Positions 17,618-26,858 are shown, counted from the first letter of the stretch. The stretch: 64,000 nucleotides of DNA from Promethearchaeota archaeon (GCA_030603385.1 JAUVXW010000024.1:1-64000); one strand, 5' to 3'. Numbers and translations: made by a program. The notes: a model not told the origin generated them from the sequence alone.

Positions 17618-17630
17618 TTTATATATATAA
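17618..17630 (+). promoter_or_regulatory. TATA box of the Hef gene
   Basis: The stretch TTTATATATATAA lies 43 bases before the GTG start at 17673. This puts the expected transcription start some 18-20 bases before the start codon. It is the best TATA-like run in the 190-base gap after the tRNA gene. Confidence 0.4.
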
Positions 17631-17672
17631 TTTTAATTCTTTACTTCAAAGCGATAATAAGTAATTCTTCTG

Positions 17673-19985
17673 GTGATATCAGTCTCAACAAATAAAGATT
17701 TTATTTCTCATCCTTTAATCAAGCCAAATCTTGTCTCACGTAGAGAGTATCAAGAAAAAATTTTTATCAATTGTTTAAATAATAATTGTTTAGTTGTAAT
17801 TCCTACTGGTTTAGGAAAAACTGTTATCGCTTTAATGCTTGCTGTGTATAGACTAACAGAGATGCCAAAATCAAAAGTTATTTTTTTAGCACCTACAAAA
17901 CCTTTGGTAGAACAACATCATAAATCATTTCTAGATCTTACATTATTTCCGCCAGATTCATTACAATCTCTTACTGGTGCGATATCTCCTGAAAAAAGAA
18001 AAGTTATCTGGAACCAAATAAAAGTAGCTTTTATGACTCCTCAAGTCCTACAGAATGACTTAATTTCCAGCTTGTACTCAATTAAGGAGGTTTCATTAAT
18101 CATATTTGATGAATGCCATAGAGCAGTTGGGAATTATGCATATTGTTTTATTGCGAAAAAATATATGGAGAATACGGGAATTCATCAGATATTAGGTCTT
18201 ACAGCTAGTCCAGGTTCCACTCTAGAAAAAATAAATGAAATTAAAGAAAATCTATTCATAGATCATTTAGAGATAAGAACAGATAAAGATATTGACGTAA
18301 AACACTATGTTCAGAAAGTAGATAATGAATGGATTAAAATATCCTTACCTAATGAATTCTTGGAAATAAAAAGAATATTAGACGAGAAATTGAAAGAGAT
18401 CTACAAATGGCTAAAAGAAAAGGATTTACTTAATTCATTTGATCTCAATAAAATTACTCGAAAAAATCTGCTTCAATTAAATAATACAATTAATAGGAGG
18501 ATATCAGCTTCGCGAGACGATAATGAGAAATTTGAGATGTTTTATGCTAAAAAACTGCAAGCTAACGCTATAAGGATATCTCACATGTCAGAACTTCTTG
18601 AAACACAAGGAATTAATGCGTTAAAAGATTACTTAGAAAAAAATGAAGAAAAAATTAAAAGTAACACAGCTAACAAATCTCTTAAGGAATTATTTGCAGA
18701 TAAAAATTTTAAGAAAGTACAGGAATTAACATATAAGATTCAATCTAAAGGCATTGTTCATCCTAAACTTGAGTATTTAAAAGAGATATTAACTACCCAA
18801 TTACAGGAAAATAAAGGGTCAAGAGTTTTAGTTTTTGCCCATTTTCGAGATTCCGTTAATAATATTGTAAGATATTTTAAAGAAGATAACATCGTTAAGG
18901 CACATAAATTCGTTGGTCAAGCACATAAAGGATCTGATAAAGGATTAACACAAAAAGCACAGATTAGACTTCTTGAAGAATTCAAAGAAGGGATTTATAA
19001 TACCCTTGTAGGGACTAGTGTTGCTGAAGAAGGTTTAGATATTGCTGAATGTGATTTAGTTGTATTTTATGATGTTGTTCCAAGTGCTATTCGCTCAATT
19101 CAGAGACGGGGTCGTACAGGTCGTAAAAAAGAAGGGAAGGTTCTTATTTTAATGGCAGAAGGAACAAGAGATGAAGGGTATTATTGGGCTGAGAAAGCAA
19201 AAGAAAGAAATATGAGAGATAGTTTGAAAAGAATTAAAATGTCTGAAGATGGTACTAAGAAGGGTCAGTCAAACCTACTTAACTTTATTGAAAAAACAGA
19301 AAATGATAAAGCTTTAAATCAAAAAATCACGAACGCTGAACAATTTGAAATAGTTTGTGATAATAGAGAAACAGCTTCTTCAGTTGTGAGGAATTTATCA
19401 TTGATGGGAATTAATCTGAAATTAGAACAATTATCTGTTGGTGACTATGTAATTTCAAAACGAGTTGGTATTGAGAGAAAAAGTTCACAAGATTTTACTA
19501 ACTCTATAAAAGATGGAAGGTTGTTTAAAGAATTAAAGGATTTAACAGATAACTATGATAGAGCCATATTAATTTTAGAAGAAGATCCATTTAAGAATTC
19601 AAGTCTTAGCGAAAATGCTATTTATGGAGCAATTTCATCGATAATTTTAAACTTAGGAGTGACAATATATAAAACAAAGGATGCTAAAGAAACTGCAATG
19701 TTTTTATATCAGTTAGCTAAAAAAGAGCAATCAGATAGCAATACAACATTGAAATTAAGGTTTGATAAAGCTCCAATTGAAACTTCTCGTCTTTTAGAAT
19801 ATCTTATTGCAGGGATCCCAGGAATTAATACACTTAGAGCTAAAAATTTATTAAAAGAATTAAAAACGTTACAAAATATTTTCTTAGCAGATATACCTGA
19901 CTTAACAAAAATTGAAAATATTGGAAAAAAAATTGCTCAAGAAATATATAAAATTAGCAGATATAAATACAAGAATGATCATTAG
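17673..19985 (+). CDS. hef: Hef helicase-nuclease (FANCM/Mph1 helicase plus XPF nuclease)
   Basis: The 770-residue protein has an SF2 helicase with Walker A PTGLGKT (residues 44-50), DECH box (~146) and LGLTASPG. The C-terminal motor domain has FAHFRDSVNN, SVAEEGLDI and QRRGRTGR. From about residue 560 there is an XPF/ERCC4 nuclease with IVCDNRE and the catalytic IERKSSQDF (~600). A tandem helix-hairpin-helix follows near 705-755. Hef acts on stalled replication forks and branched DNA in archaea and is the relative of human FANCM and XPF. The start is GTG at 17673, fitting a TATA box at 17618-17630. The protein is complete, and nuclease and helicase residues are intact. Confidence 0.95.
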   Translation: MISVSTNKDFISHPLIKPNLVSRREYQEKIFINCLNNNCLVVIPTGLGKTVIALMLAVYRLTEMPKSKVIFLAPTKPLVEQHHKSFLDLTLFPPDSLQSLTGAISPEKRKVIWNQIKVAFMTPQVLQNDLISSLYSIKEVSLIIFDECHRAVGNYAYCFIAKKYMENTGIHQILGLTASPGSTLEKINEIKENLFIDHLEIRTDKDIDVKHYVQKVDNEWIKISLPNEFLEIKRILDEKLKEIYKWLKEKDLLNSFDLNKITRKNLLQLNNTINRRISASRDDNEKFEMFYAKKLQANAIRISHMSELLETQGINALKDYLEKNEEKIKSNTANKSLKELFADKNFKKVQELTYKIQSKGIVHPKLEYLKEILTTQLQENKGSRVLVFAHFRDSVNNIVRYFKEDNIVKAHKFVGQAHKGSDKGLTQKAQIRLLEEFKEGIYNTLVGTSVAEEGLDIAECDLVVFYDVVPSAIRSIQRRGRTGRKKEGKVLILMAEGTRDEGYYWAEKAKERNMRDSLKRIKMSEDGTKKGQSNLLNFIEKTENDKALNQKITNAEQFEIVCDNRETASSVVRNLSLMGINLKLEQLSVGDYVISKRVGIERKSSQDFTNSIKDGRLFKELKDLTDNYDRAILILEEDPFKNSSLSENAIYGAISSIILNLGVTIYKTKDAKETAMFLYQLAKKEQSDSNTTLKLRFDKAPIETSRLLEYLIAGIPGINTLRAKNLLKELKTLQNIFLADIPDLTKIENIGKKIAQEIYKISRYKYKNDH

Positions 19986-20109
19986 ATTAAAATAGATATA
20001 TAATCTCTATTTGATTAAAATGATAAAAAAGATTTTTAACGTTTTTAATAATTATTAATTATATTATTGAATTTAATTAGATAAATAAACAACCCGTGCA
20101 AAATAAAAT

Positions 20110-20694
20110 ATGATAAAGTTTAAAGTCGTTGTTGCTGGGGCTAAAAATGTAGGAAAAACTTCACTAATTCGTCGATTTGCTACAGGCAAATTTGAAATAT
20201 CTACATTATCTACGATAGGAGTAGATTTTGAGACAAAAAAAGTAATTGTCGACGATACAGAGATATTGCTTAATATTTGGGACTTCGCAGGTGAAAAGAA
20301 ATTCCGACTTTTATTTCCTTCTTATGTTTCAGGTGCTTCCGGAGCTTTAATGTTATACGATGTTACTAATCAAGATTCCGTAAAGGATCTTTATGATTGG
20401 ATAAATGTAATATCGTCTGTTCCTAATTCGCCCAAAACAAAGATATTAATTGAGGCAAAAACCGATTTAAAAAGGAAAGTTAAAAAAGAAGAAGCACAGC
20501 AAATTTTTGAAAAATTCAATTTTCAAGGAGAATTATTAAATACATCCTCCAAAACAGGTGAGAATGTTGAAAAAGCATTTGAGATGTTAGGACGCGAGAT
20601 ATTAAAAAAATCTCTACAAAAATGCACAAATTGTGGAGAAATGTATCCAATTGAATTAAAATTCTGTCAATATTGTGGCTCAAAAACAGCCTAA
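20110..20694 (+). CDS. Ras-like small GTPase with C-terminal zinc ribbon
   Basis: The 194-residue protein has the G-domain in order: P-loop GAKNVGKTS (residues 10-18), switch I Thr in STIGVDF, G3 as WDFAGEKK (usual WDTAGQE), G4 as EAKTDL (usual NKxD) and G5 TSSKTG. The Gln that activates water in Ras is replaced by Glu in the DFAGE segment, and the Asn of G4 is replaced, so nucleotide selectivity and turnover may differ. Instead of a prenylation tail it ends with a four-Cys ribbon, CTNCGEMYPIELKFCQYCG. No lipid anchor is visible. The next gene on the same strand, 245 bases on, ends in several ribbons of the same type. Confidence 0.93.
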   Translation: MIKFKVVVAGAKNVGKTSLIRRFATGKFEISTLSTIGVDFETKKVIVDDTEILLNIWDFAGEKKFRLLFPSYVSGASGALMLYDVTNQDSVKDLYDWINVISSVPNSPKTKILIEAKTDLKRKVKKEEAQQIFEKFNFQGELLNTSSKTGENVEKAFEMLGREILKKSLQKCTNCGEMYPIELKFCQYCGSKTA

Positions 20695-20938
20695 ATGTTT
20701 TTTTTTGTTGAATAATTTAAAATTAGCCATGTCTTCTTTATTCCTCATTTATTCAAAGATTATCATTTTTTATATTCCTTTAATATGACTTCAAAAATCT
20801 CATCTGTTCGAGGAGTTTTTCTTCGAGGGGTAATACACTTTAAATTCATCCAAAACTTTGCTTAAATTGCAAAAAATTTAAATATTTAAAAATTAGATTC
20901 TTTATCTACGGAACTTTAAATTAATAATATTGAGAAAA

Positions 20939-21655
20939 ATGGATGTAAAACAAATGATACCACCAGAGGGAAAAGCTTTAGTATATGTTGTGCGTCCCAA
21001 TAGAGCTGGTGGATTAATTAAATTTAAATTTCATATTGATGGAAAACACGTAGGTACTACAAAAGCAAGACGGTTTCTTTATTCGGTATTAGATCCAGGT
21101 CCTCATCTATTTATGTCAAAATCAGAAAACGAAAGTGAAATGCAATTAAATCTTGAAGCTGGAAAAACATACTTTCTTAAACAGAAAATAAAACTAGGAG
21201 CTTTAAAAGCTAGGAATGAATTAATTCAGGTTAATGAAAGTGAAGGTCGAGAAATGTTGCAAAAATGCAGGTTAGGAGATCAAACTGAGAAGCTAATTAT
21301 CGCAAATACAAAACCTTGCATTAACTGTGGTAAGCAAATAGCAATAGATGTTAAATTCTGTACTCATTGTGGTGCTAGCCAGATAAAAGCTGAGGAGCCA
21401 ATTACCGCAAATACAAAACCTTGCATTCACTGTGGTAAACAAATAGCAATAGACGTTAAATTCTGTGCACATTGTGGTGCTAGCCAGATAAAAGATGAGG
21501 AGCCAATTACCGCAAATACAAAACCTTGTATTCACTGTGGTAAACAAATAGAAATAGAATTTAAATTTTGCCGGCATTGTGGTGCTAGCCAGATTGAAAC
21601 TGAGGAACAATTTACCGTAAATACAAAACCTTGTATTAACTGTGGAGAGAAATAG
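20939..21655 (+). CDS. DUF2846-like domain plus tandem zinc ribbons; last ribbon frameshifted
   Basis: The N-terminal ~110 residues resemble DUF2846: ALVYVVRPNRAGGL, IDGKHVG, LEAGKTYFLKQKIKLG and a final acidic helix. Four copies of a 35-residue ribbon follow with the pattern CIxCGKQIxIDVKFCxHCGAS. The frame ends at TAG within the fourth copy, right after CGEK. One base to the side, the reading frame continues IELDTEFCPHCGVKQIPTID to a stop at 21717, so a one-base loss in an A-run (GAGAAATAG) cut the last ribbon. ATG at 20939 is preferred over TTG at 20930. Role unknown; ribbons match that of the upstream GTPase. Confidence 0.75.
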   Translation: MDVKQMIPPEGKALVYVVRPNRAGGLIKFKFHIDGKHVGTTKARRFLYSVLDPGPHLFMSKSENESEMQLNLEAGKTYFLKQKIKLGALKARNELIQVNESEGREMLQKCRLGDQTEKLIIANTKPCINCGKQIAIDVKFCTHCGASQIKAEEPITANTKPCIHCGKQIAIDVKFCAHCGASQIKDEEPITANTKPCIHCGKQIEIEFKFCRHCGASQIETEEQFTVNTKPCINCGEK

Positions 21656-21717
21656 AATTAGATACTGAATTTTGTCCGCATTGTGGAGTTAAACAAATAC
21701 CGACTATAGACATGTAA
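21302..21717 (+). repeat. Four tandem 105-bp zinc-ribbon repeats
   Basis: Unit starts (gcaaatacaaaacc or a one-base variant) fall at 21302, 21407, 21512 and 21617, exactly 105 bases (35 codons) apart. The copies are nearly identical in DNA, the first three most of all, which points to recent duplication. The fourth copy is broken by a one-base frameshift after 21650. Copy number may vary between strains or be misassembled. Confidence 0.85.
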
Positions 21718-22084
21718 TTTTTTTTTTCTACTTATTACCATTTTTATAAAAATAAAGGCAATTAAATCTTTGGTAGCATCATCCCATTTTTAACCGATTC
21801 AAATTACTGTTTTCTGTTATAATCAAACATTGTCACCACACACATTTTTTTTATTTTTGTTTACATTATACTTGTATCTATCTATTCAGGGAAGAAAATA
21901 AAAAGATAATCCATAAAAAAGCATTAGAATTATTTATTTCGACTTTAAAAAATGGGTTAGATCCTTCAGATTTAGAAATTAAAAACTCTGGAACCTTATT
22001 AATCGTCTTTTTCACTTCATAATTTAAATTCATAAATTTAATAAAATCATGAAAATTTTATAATTTAAAAAAAAGGAATATCAA
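21718..22084 (+). other. 367-bp gap with a possible gene remnant
   Basis: No complete gene is visible. The first ~170 bases are T-rich and look non-coding. The stretch 21885-22022 is an open frame with coding-like character, reported separately. The last ~60 bases hold an A/T-rich run that can contain the promoter of the gene at 22085. Confidence 0.5.
21885..22022 (+). pseudogene. Start-less coding-like fragment
   Basis: An open frame ending TAA at 22022 encodes a helical peptide (REENKKIIHKKALELF, then STLKNGLDPSDLEI). No ATG, GTG or TTG is found in a sensible place. It could be the last piece of a decayed gene. It is short enough to be chance, so confidence is low. Confidence 0.25.
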
Positions 22085-23177
22085 ATGGCTTATAACATCA
22101 AAGATGATATAAATGAAATAATAAATCGTATTAAAAAAGAAAATATCTCATTTAAAGACAGAAGAATTTTAATAACTGGGGGTGCTGGTTTTCTGGGCTC
22201 TTGGGTTTGTGATGTTCTAGTTGAGCAGGGGGCATACTGTATCTGTCTAGATAATTTATCTTCAGGTAAACCTGAAAATGTACAACATCTCATGGAAAAA
22301 GACAATTTTCGTTTTATCAATCATGATATATCTTATCCAATATATTTTGGAATGAGTTATCACCCTTTAGGCATATGTGTAGGGGACATTAAAAAAATTG
22401 ACATTGTAATGCATATGGCAAGTAGAGCCTCTCCATTTGAATTTCAAAAGGAACCAATATCTATTCTTAGAAGCAATACTCTAGGAACTCTGAATTCTTT
22501 AGGGATCGCAAAGTTCCATAATGCAATTTTCTTTTACACTAGCACATCTGAAGTTTATGGAAATCCACCGAAAGAAGCAATACCAACTCCAGAGACTTAT
22601 TTCGGGCACGTAAATCTTGCTTAAGGTTTCTTACAAGAACGCATACCCCGTAGGTCCCAGGAGTTGTTATGATGAATCTAAAAGAGCAGGGGAAGCTTTT
22701 ATAAAAGCTTATGAACTTCAACATCAAATGAGAACAAAGATAGTGAGAATTTTTAATACTTCTGGACCTAGAATACGCCATGGTCCCGAATTTGGAAGGG
22801 TAGTTCCAAATTTCATAAATCAAGCTTTGAATGATGAGGATATAACTATCTTTGGGGATGGATCACAAACGAGATCTTTTATTTATATAGTAGATGAGAT
22901 TGAAGGTATTCTAAAAATGGTTTATAAAGATGAAGCAAATGGAGAAGTTATTAATTTAGGCAATGATAAAGAATACACTATTTTAGAATTAGCCAATATT
23001 ATCAAAGATTTGACAAACTCTAACTCTAAAATAGTATTTAAACAATTACCTATAGATGATCCTGTACGTAGATGCCCTGATATTACCAAAGCAAAAAAAA
23101 TCTTAAATTGGAAACCTACAACTTCGTTGGAAGATGGACTTAAAAAAACTATTGCCTGGTTCAAAGATAATGGATGA
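22085..23177 (+). pseudogene. UDP-glucuronate decarboxylase-like SDR gene, interrupted by 31 nt
   Basis: The two halves together are one NAD-dependent epimerase/decarboxylase of the UXS type. The first half has ILITGGAGFLGSWV (NAD site), the LDNLSSGK segment, MHMASRASP and STSEVYGNPP. The second half has VGPRSCYDESKRAGE with the catalytic Tyr and Lys, then RIFNTSGPRIRH and the C-terminal substrate domain. Relatives read NPVGPRSCYDE without a break. Here the Asn codon (22613-22615) and the Pro codon (22647-22649) are separated by exactly 31 bases with an in-frame stop at 22622-22624. Without them the protein is complete. It may be a pseudogene, an assembly error or an mRNA intron. Predicted product: UDP-xylose or a relative for surface sugars. 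Confidence 0.85.
22616..22646 (+). other. 31-nt insertion in the decarboxylase gene
   Basis: This stretch lies between two codons that are adjacent in relatives. It starts with CTTG and can fold: CTTG pairs with CAAG (22634-22637), and TAAG pairs with CTTA inside. CGGG before it (22603-22606) pairs with CCCG after it (22647-22650). A textbook bulge-helix-bulge is not obvious by eye. Confidence 0.6.
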
Positions 23178-23691
23178 TACAAACAATAACAATATAAAAG
23201 AGAAAATTAAATCCAGTAAAAAGGAATTTGATACATTACTTAAAATCTGTTTAATTACTGGAATTATAATTATATCGGGTTTTATTATCTATCAAGCTTT
23301 TAAGCCTGAACCGGGTTATGTTACTTTCGGTATTTTAAATAAGAATCAAGAAGCGGAGAATTATCCGACCGAAGCTTCTATTAATGACGATATTTCTTTT
23401 TATATTACTGTTGAGAATTACTTAGATCGAGATTTTTCCTATCAAATTCAGATTAAGAAAGGAGATAATATGACTTCTATGAATCTCATTTCTGGTTCTG
23501 ATGGCACTCTTAATTTTACAATAGGAAATTTTACTTTAAAAAATAAGCAGAGCTGGCTTTCAGAAAAATTGAATGTTTCTTTCTCAGAGGTAGGGGAAAA
23601 TCAAATAATAATAGCGGAATTATGGCAAATTAAAAATACAGAAATAGAGTTTTACAATATTCTTTGGCTACGACTTAATATAACCTCTTAA
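23170..23691 (+). CDS. DUF1616-like membrane-anchored protein
   Basis: The 173-residue protein has an Asn/Lys-rich cytoplasmic start. One membrane helix follows (about residues 25-45, CLITGIIIISGFIIYQAF), then an outside domain beginning GYVTFGILNKNQ. That domain has the DUF1616 pattern: NYPTEASINDDISFYITVEN followed by an Ig-like beta-sandwich. The ATG at 23170 overlaps the end of the decarboxylase gene by 8 bases. The domain is typical of archaeal surface and glycan-related operons, which fits a sugar-nucleotide neighbour. Exact role is unknown. Confidence 0.7.
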   Translation: MDDTNNNNIKEKIKSSKKEFDTLLKICLITGIIIISGFIIYQAFKPEPGYVTFGILNKNQEAENYPTEASINDDISFYITVENYLDRDFSYQIQIKKGDNMTSMNLISGSDGTLNFTIGNFTLKNKQSWLSEKLNVSFSEVGENQIIIAELWQIKNTEIEFYNILWLRLNITS

Positions 23692-25064
23692 TTTTTTCCC
23701 CCAATAATTTGCACATCCTTAACTCTTACATAAGGAGCTTGAAAGGCACCATAAATTTTAAATTCTTTTGACACAGCCTTAATATTTTTGAATAGATCCA
23801 ACAGTTTTATACCAATCATAGTTTCGTTTAAAGGTTCTTTAACTTCTCCATTTATAATTAAGTTTCCATGAAGAATTAAGCCAGAAAAATCGCCAGTGGA
23901 AATATTAGGGGTATCCCCAGTATAATCAAACAAAATTCCTTCTTTTACATCCTTTATCATTTCTTTTATGGTAATATCACCATTGGGCATTATAAAATTC
24001 GTTGCCCCTATAGAAGGGATGGAATTATATGAACTTCTAGATGCATTTCCTGTACTCTCAACACCTTCTTTACCTGCTGTATAACTATTATGTAATAGGC
24101 CTGTTTTTAGAAATTTACCTTTTTCAAAGATTTTTTTATTTTTACAAGGGACACCTTCTCCATCGAATACCGCAGATCCAACAGCGCCATCGATCAGCCC
24201 ATTATCTTCAATATCTAAATATTTTGAACCAATTATTTCATCTCTTTTATCTACAAGAAAAGTTCTTTTGTATTGGAAGGATTCTCCATTTATAGCTGAA
24301 GCAATAGGTCTCATTATTAACTGTATAGTTCCTTTTGGGCTTAGAATAATAGGAACTTTCATACTTTTTATTTTTTTCCTATTGAGATTTCTTTTAGCTT
24401 CTTCAAGGGCAGTTTTAGCTACATCAAATGCTTTTAATCTTTTTAAAGTTCGTTCAGATTGCCAGTCATAACCATCTGAGGTTTCTTTGCTTACTTTATC
24501 TTTAACAATGATATGTGAAGAGAGTGAACAACTTGTATCTTTTCCTGAAACTTCTAATCCATTTGAATTAAATATATTAGTTTTAGTATAATTGGTGATA
24601 AAACTTCCAGATTGTGAGATTGCTAGTTCATCCTGTTCACAAACTTCAATTAAGATGTTTACATAACTCATGGAATCTTCTAATTGCAAAACTTTCAGAT
24701 TCTTATCGAATAAGCCTTTTACTATGGGATAATTTTGATAAGAACCAGGTAAATCATAAAAGTCAGGATCAGGGGTACTTACGTTCATCATTTTTAGAGC
24801 AGTATTACAAAGTTCATTAACTGTTTTTTTCTCTAATTTATTTGAGAAAGCAAATCCTAAAGCACCCTTTTTATTGATAACTCGGACAGAAACACCATTG
24901 TCCTCTCCAGTTTCGCTATTTTTTACTGAATTTTCTTCAATTTCAATACTGATATATTTATTCTTTTCAAAAAAAATTTCAGCACATTTTAATTCATGAG
25001 CATTTTGCTCAATTATCTTTAGACCATACTTTGCCAAACCAAATACGTCAGAATCACTTTCCAT
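23688..25064 (-). CDS. pmbA: TldD/PmbA family protein (PmbA/TldE-like)
   Basis: The 458-residue protein is the TldE/PmbA member of the TldD-TldE pair. It has the N-terminal repeat of helices, a long central beta part, and C-terminal segments NASRSSYNSIPSIG, then GILFDYTGDTPNISTGDFSGLI. It lacks the zinc HExxxH motif that TldD has, as expected for TldE. In bacteria TldD-TldE form a heterodimer that degrades unfolded peptides and matures some microcins. In archaea the same pair is common. It starts at the base before the stop of tldD on the minus strand, so the two are one operon. Confidence 0.9.
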   Translation of the reverse strand: MESDSDVFGLAKYGLKIIEQNAHELKCAEIFFEKNKYISIEIEENSVKNSETGEDNGVSVRVINKKGALGFAFSNKLEKKTVNELCNTALKMMNVSTPDPDFYDLPGSYQNYPIVKGLFDKNLKVLQLEDSMSYVNILIEVCEQDELAISQSGSFITNYTKTNIFNSNGLEVSGKDTSCSLSSHIIVKDKVSKETSDGYDWQSERTLKRLKAFDVAKTALEEAKRNLNRKKIKSMKVPIILSPKGTIQLIMRPIASAINGESFQYKRTFLVDKRDEIIGSKYLDIEDNGLIDGAVGSAVFDGEGVPCKNKKIFEKGKFLKTGLLHNSYTAGKEGVESTGNASRSSYNSIPSIGATNFIMPNGDITIKEMIKDVKEGILFDYTGDTPNISTGDFSGLILHGNLIINGEVKEPLNETMIGIKLLDLFKNIKAVSKEFKIYGAFQAPYVRVKDVQIIGGKN

Positions 25065-26510
25065 TTAATTCAACCCTCCTACTGTAATATCTTCTATACG
25101 AATATAAGGTCCACCATCACAAACCCTAACACTTTGACCTCCTTTTCCGCACATTCCATCAGAATAATCAATTTCTTTTCCAATTGCTGAAATTTTATTT
25201 AATGCTTCAAGAATCATTCCACTTAGAGAAACATCTCTCATTAATTCCTTTTTCTCTCCATTTTCAATCTTGTACGAAAATTTACATTTAAACTGAAAAT
25301 TTCCAGTAGATGGATTAGTATAGCCATATTGAAAATCCTCACAAAGAATTCCATTTTTAGTATCTTGAATTATTTCTTCTATGCTCCAATCTCCCGGTTC
25401 TATAAAGGTAAATCCCATACGAACTTGAGGTCTTGAAGAAAAAGATGATGATCTTCCATGACCGTTAGGAAGTGTGTCCATTCTCGAGGAAGTTTCTAAA
25501 TTATGTAAGTAACTCTTAAGAATTCCATTTTCAATAATGATAGTTTTTTGTGAAGGAATTCCTTCATCATCTACGAAATAACACCCAAACAATTCATAAG
25601 GTAAATTATAAATTTTACCTTGACCCATAGTCGGATTATCTATTATATTAACTTTTTCTGAGGCGACCTTCTTACCAATTTTCCCTTTTAATATACTTTC
25701 GTTGTTCAAAACCATATCTGCTTCAACTGCATGTCCGAATGCTTCGTGGATCATCGTACCTGTTAATTTTGGATCAGTTATAATTGTGAATTTACCTCCA
25801 ATTGGAGATTTTGCTTTTAACAAGTCGACAGCCTCTTTTGCTGATTTTTTACTCAAATTTTCTGCTTTTTCTGTTTTTATGATTTCAAACCCTCCAATAC
25901 CTCCTACAGAATTTATAGCTCTTTGAATTATTCCATTGTCTTGAGTATAAACCAGACTGAACAACCTTAAAAATGATAAGTCTTGAAAAATGTGGTTATT
26001 AAAAGAATTAATCAATAAACTATTAGCGTGACCATCACTATATAGAGTATGAGTATTTTTTACTTTTGAAGAGTATTCAGAGGCAATTTTTTCATGATTT
26101 TTAACTAGATTTATCTTCTCTTCAATGTCAACATCCTCTAATTTTTCTCTAGCCCGCGCTTTGAATTCTTTAATTAAAGGATCACGTGGTACTATTTTGA
26201 ATTTATTTTTACATAATGATTCTGATAATCTTGCTAGTTTAATTGCTTTCTGGAATCCGTTTATTATTGCTTCTCTATTAAGATCTTTTAAAACGCAAAA
26301 ACCCCAACCTCCATTAATAAAAGCTCTGATTCCACATTCGGTAATATAATGAGAAGATATTTCCTTACTTTTTAGATCTGTAAAATCTAATGTTGTACCA
26401 CGACCTACTCCAGTTCTAACATCCCAATATTCAATTTTGTCTCTAGAGATGCTATTCAGTTCTTTTATTAATTTATCATCTATGTCCTTTAAATCATCCT
26501 CGAAATCCAT
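25065..26510 (-). CDS. tldD: TldD metalloprotease subunit
   Basis: The 481-residue protein carries the zinc-binding MIHEAFGHAVEAD motif (HExxxH, near residue 255), the hallmark of TldD. Other family blocks are seen: TQDNGIIQRAINSVGGIGG, ENGILKSYLHNLETSS and NPSTGNFQF. TldD is the catalytic half of the TldD-TldE peptidase. It directly precedes pmbA (23688-25064) with no gap. No signal peptide is present, so it acts in the cytoplasm. All key residues are intact. Confidence 0.93.
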   Translation of the reverse strand: MDFEDDLKDIDDKLIKELNSISRDKIEYWDVRTGVGRGTTLDFTDLKSKEISSHYITECGIRAFINGGWGFCVLKDLNREAIINGFQKAIKLARLSESLCKNKFKIVPRDPLIKEFKARAREKLEDVDIEEKINLVKNHEKIASEYSSKVKNTHTLYSDGHANSLLINSFNNHIFQDLSFLRLFSLVYTQDNGIIQRAINSVGGIGGFEIIKTEKAENLSKKSAKEAVDLLKAKSPIGGKFTIITDPKLTGTMIHEAFGHAVEADMVLNNESILKGKIGKKVASEKVNIIDNPTMGQGKIYNLPYELFGCYFVDDEGIPSQKTIIIENGILKSYLHNLETSSRMDTLPNGHGRSSSFSSRPQVRMGFTFIEPGDWSIEEIIQDTKNGILCEDFQYGYTNPSTGNFQFKCKFSYKIENGEKKELMRDVSLSGMILEALNKISAIGKEIDYSDGMCGKGGQSVRVCDGGPYIRIEDITVGGLN

Positions 26511-26660
26511 ATTTTTTTCTCAGTTTTATTTTAGTTTCAATTTAATTCTAAGGAATTTTGATTAAAGATGTTTCATAAAAGAATTGTAGAAAACTATCTT
26601 AAATACCTTTGTTTTTTAAGTCAGCTACTTAACTTAAAACATATCTTCAAAAAAAAGTAT

Positions 26661-26858
26661 TCAAGGTTTTGTCTTCAGCTCTTTAATAATTGTAATTGCT
26701 CCTTTTATTGTACATATTTTAGAAAACTTTGTAGAATTTTTGAATGAAAATGAATGATTACATTTCCAACATTTTTTTGTTTTAATAACTTGGTTCGTGT
26801 AATACCACGCCCCACATCTATAACATCGAAAAAAAAAGTATTTTTGTTTATTGTACAT
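26661..26858 (-). CDS. Small zinc-ribbon protein, DUF1922-like
   Basis: The 65-residue protein has CYRCGAWYYTNQVIKTKKCWKC, a two-CxxC ribbon, and a Lys-rich tail. The order (aromatic-rich CxxC, then a TKKCWKC) resembles the DUF1922 family of small archaeal zinc ribbons. Function is unknown. It lies alone between tldD and purB. Confidence 0.6.
   Translation of the reverse strand: MYNKQKYFFFRCYRCGAWYYTNQVIKTKKCWKCNHSFSFKNSTKFSKICTIKGAITIIKELKTKP

Noticed and set aside
21293..21610. A minus-strand frame of 105 residues over the ribbon repeats
   Set aside because: Repeat DNA keeps the opposite frame open by chance; the + strand encodes regular zinc ribbons.
21302..21717. Possible CRISPR array because of regular repeats
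   Set aside because: Units are 105 bp, in frame and encode a protein; there are no unique spacers.
22617..22700. A separate gene starting at TTG 22617
   Set aside because: The first ten codons have no counterpart in the family and the rest is the second half of the decarboxylase, so it is part of one interrupted gene.
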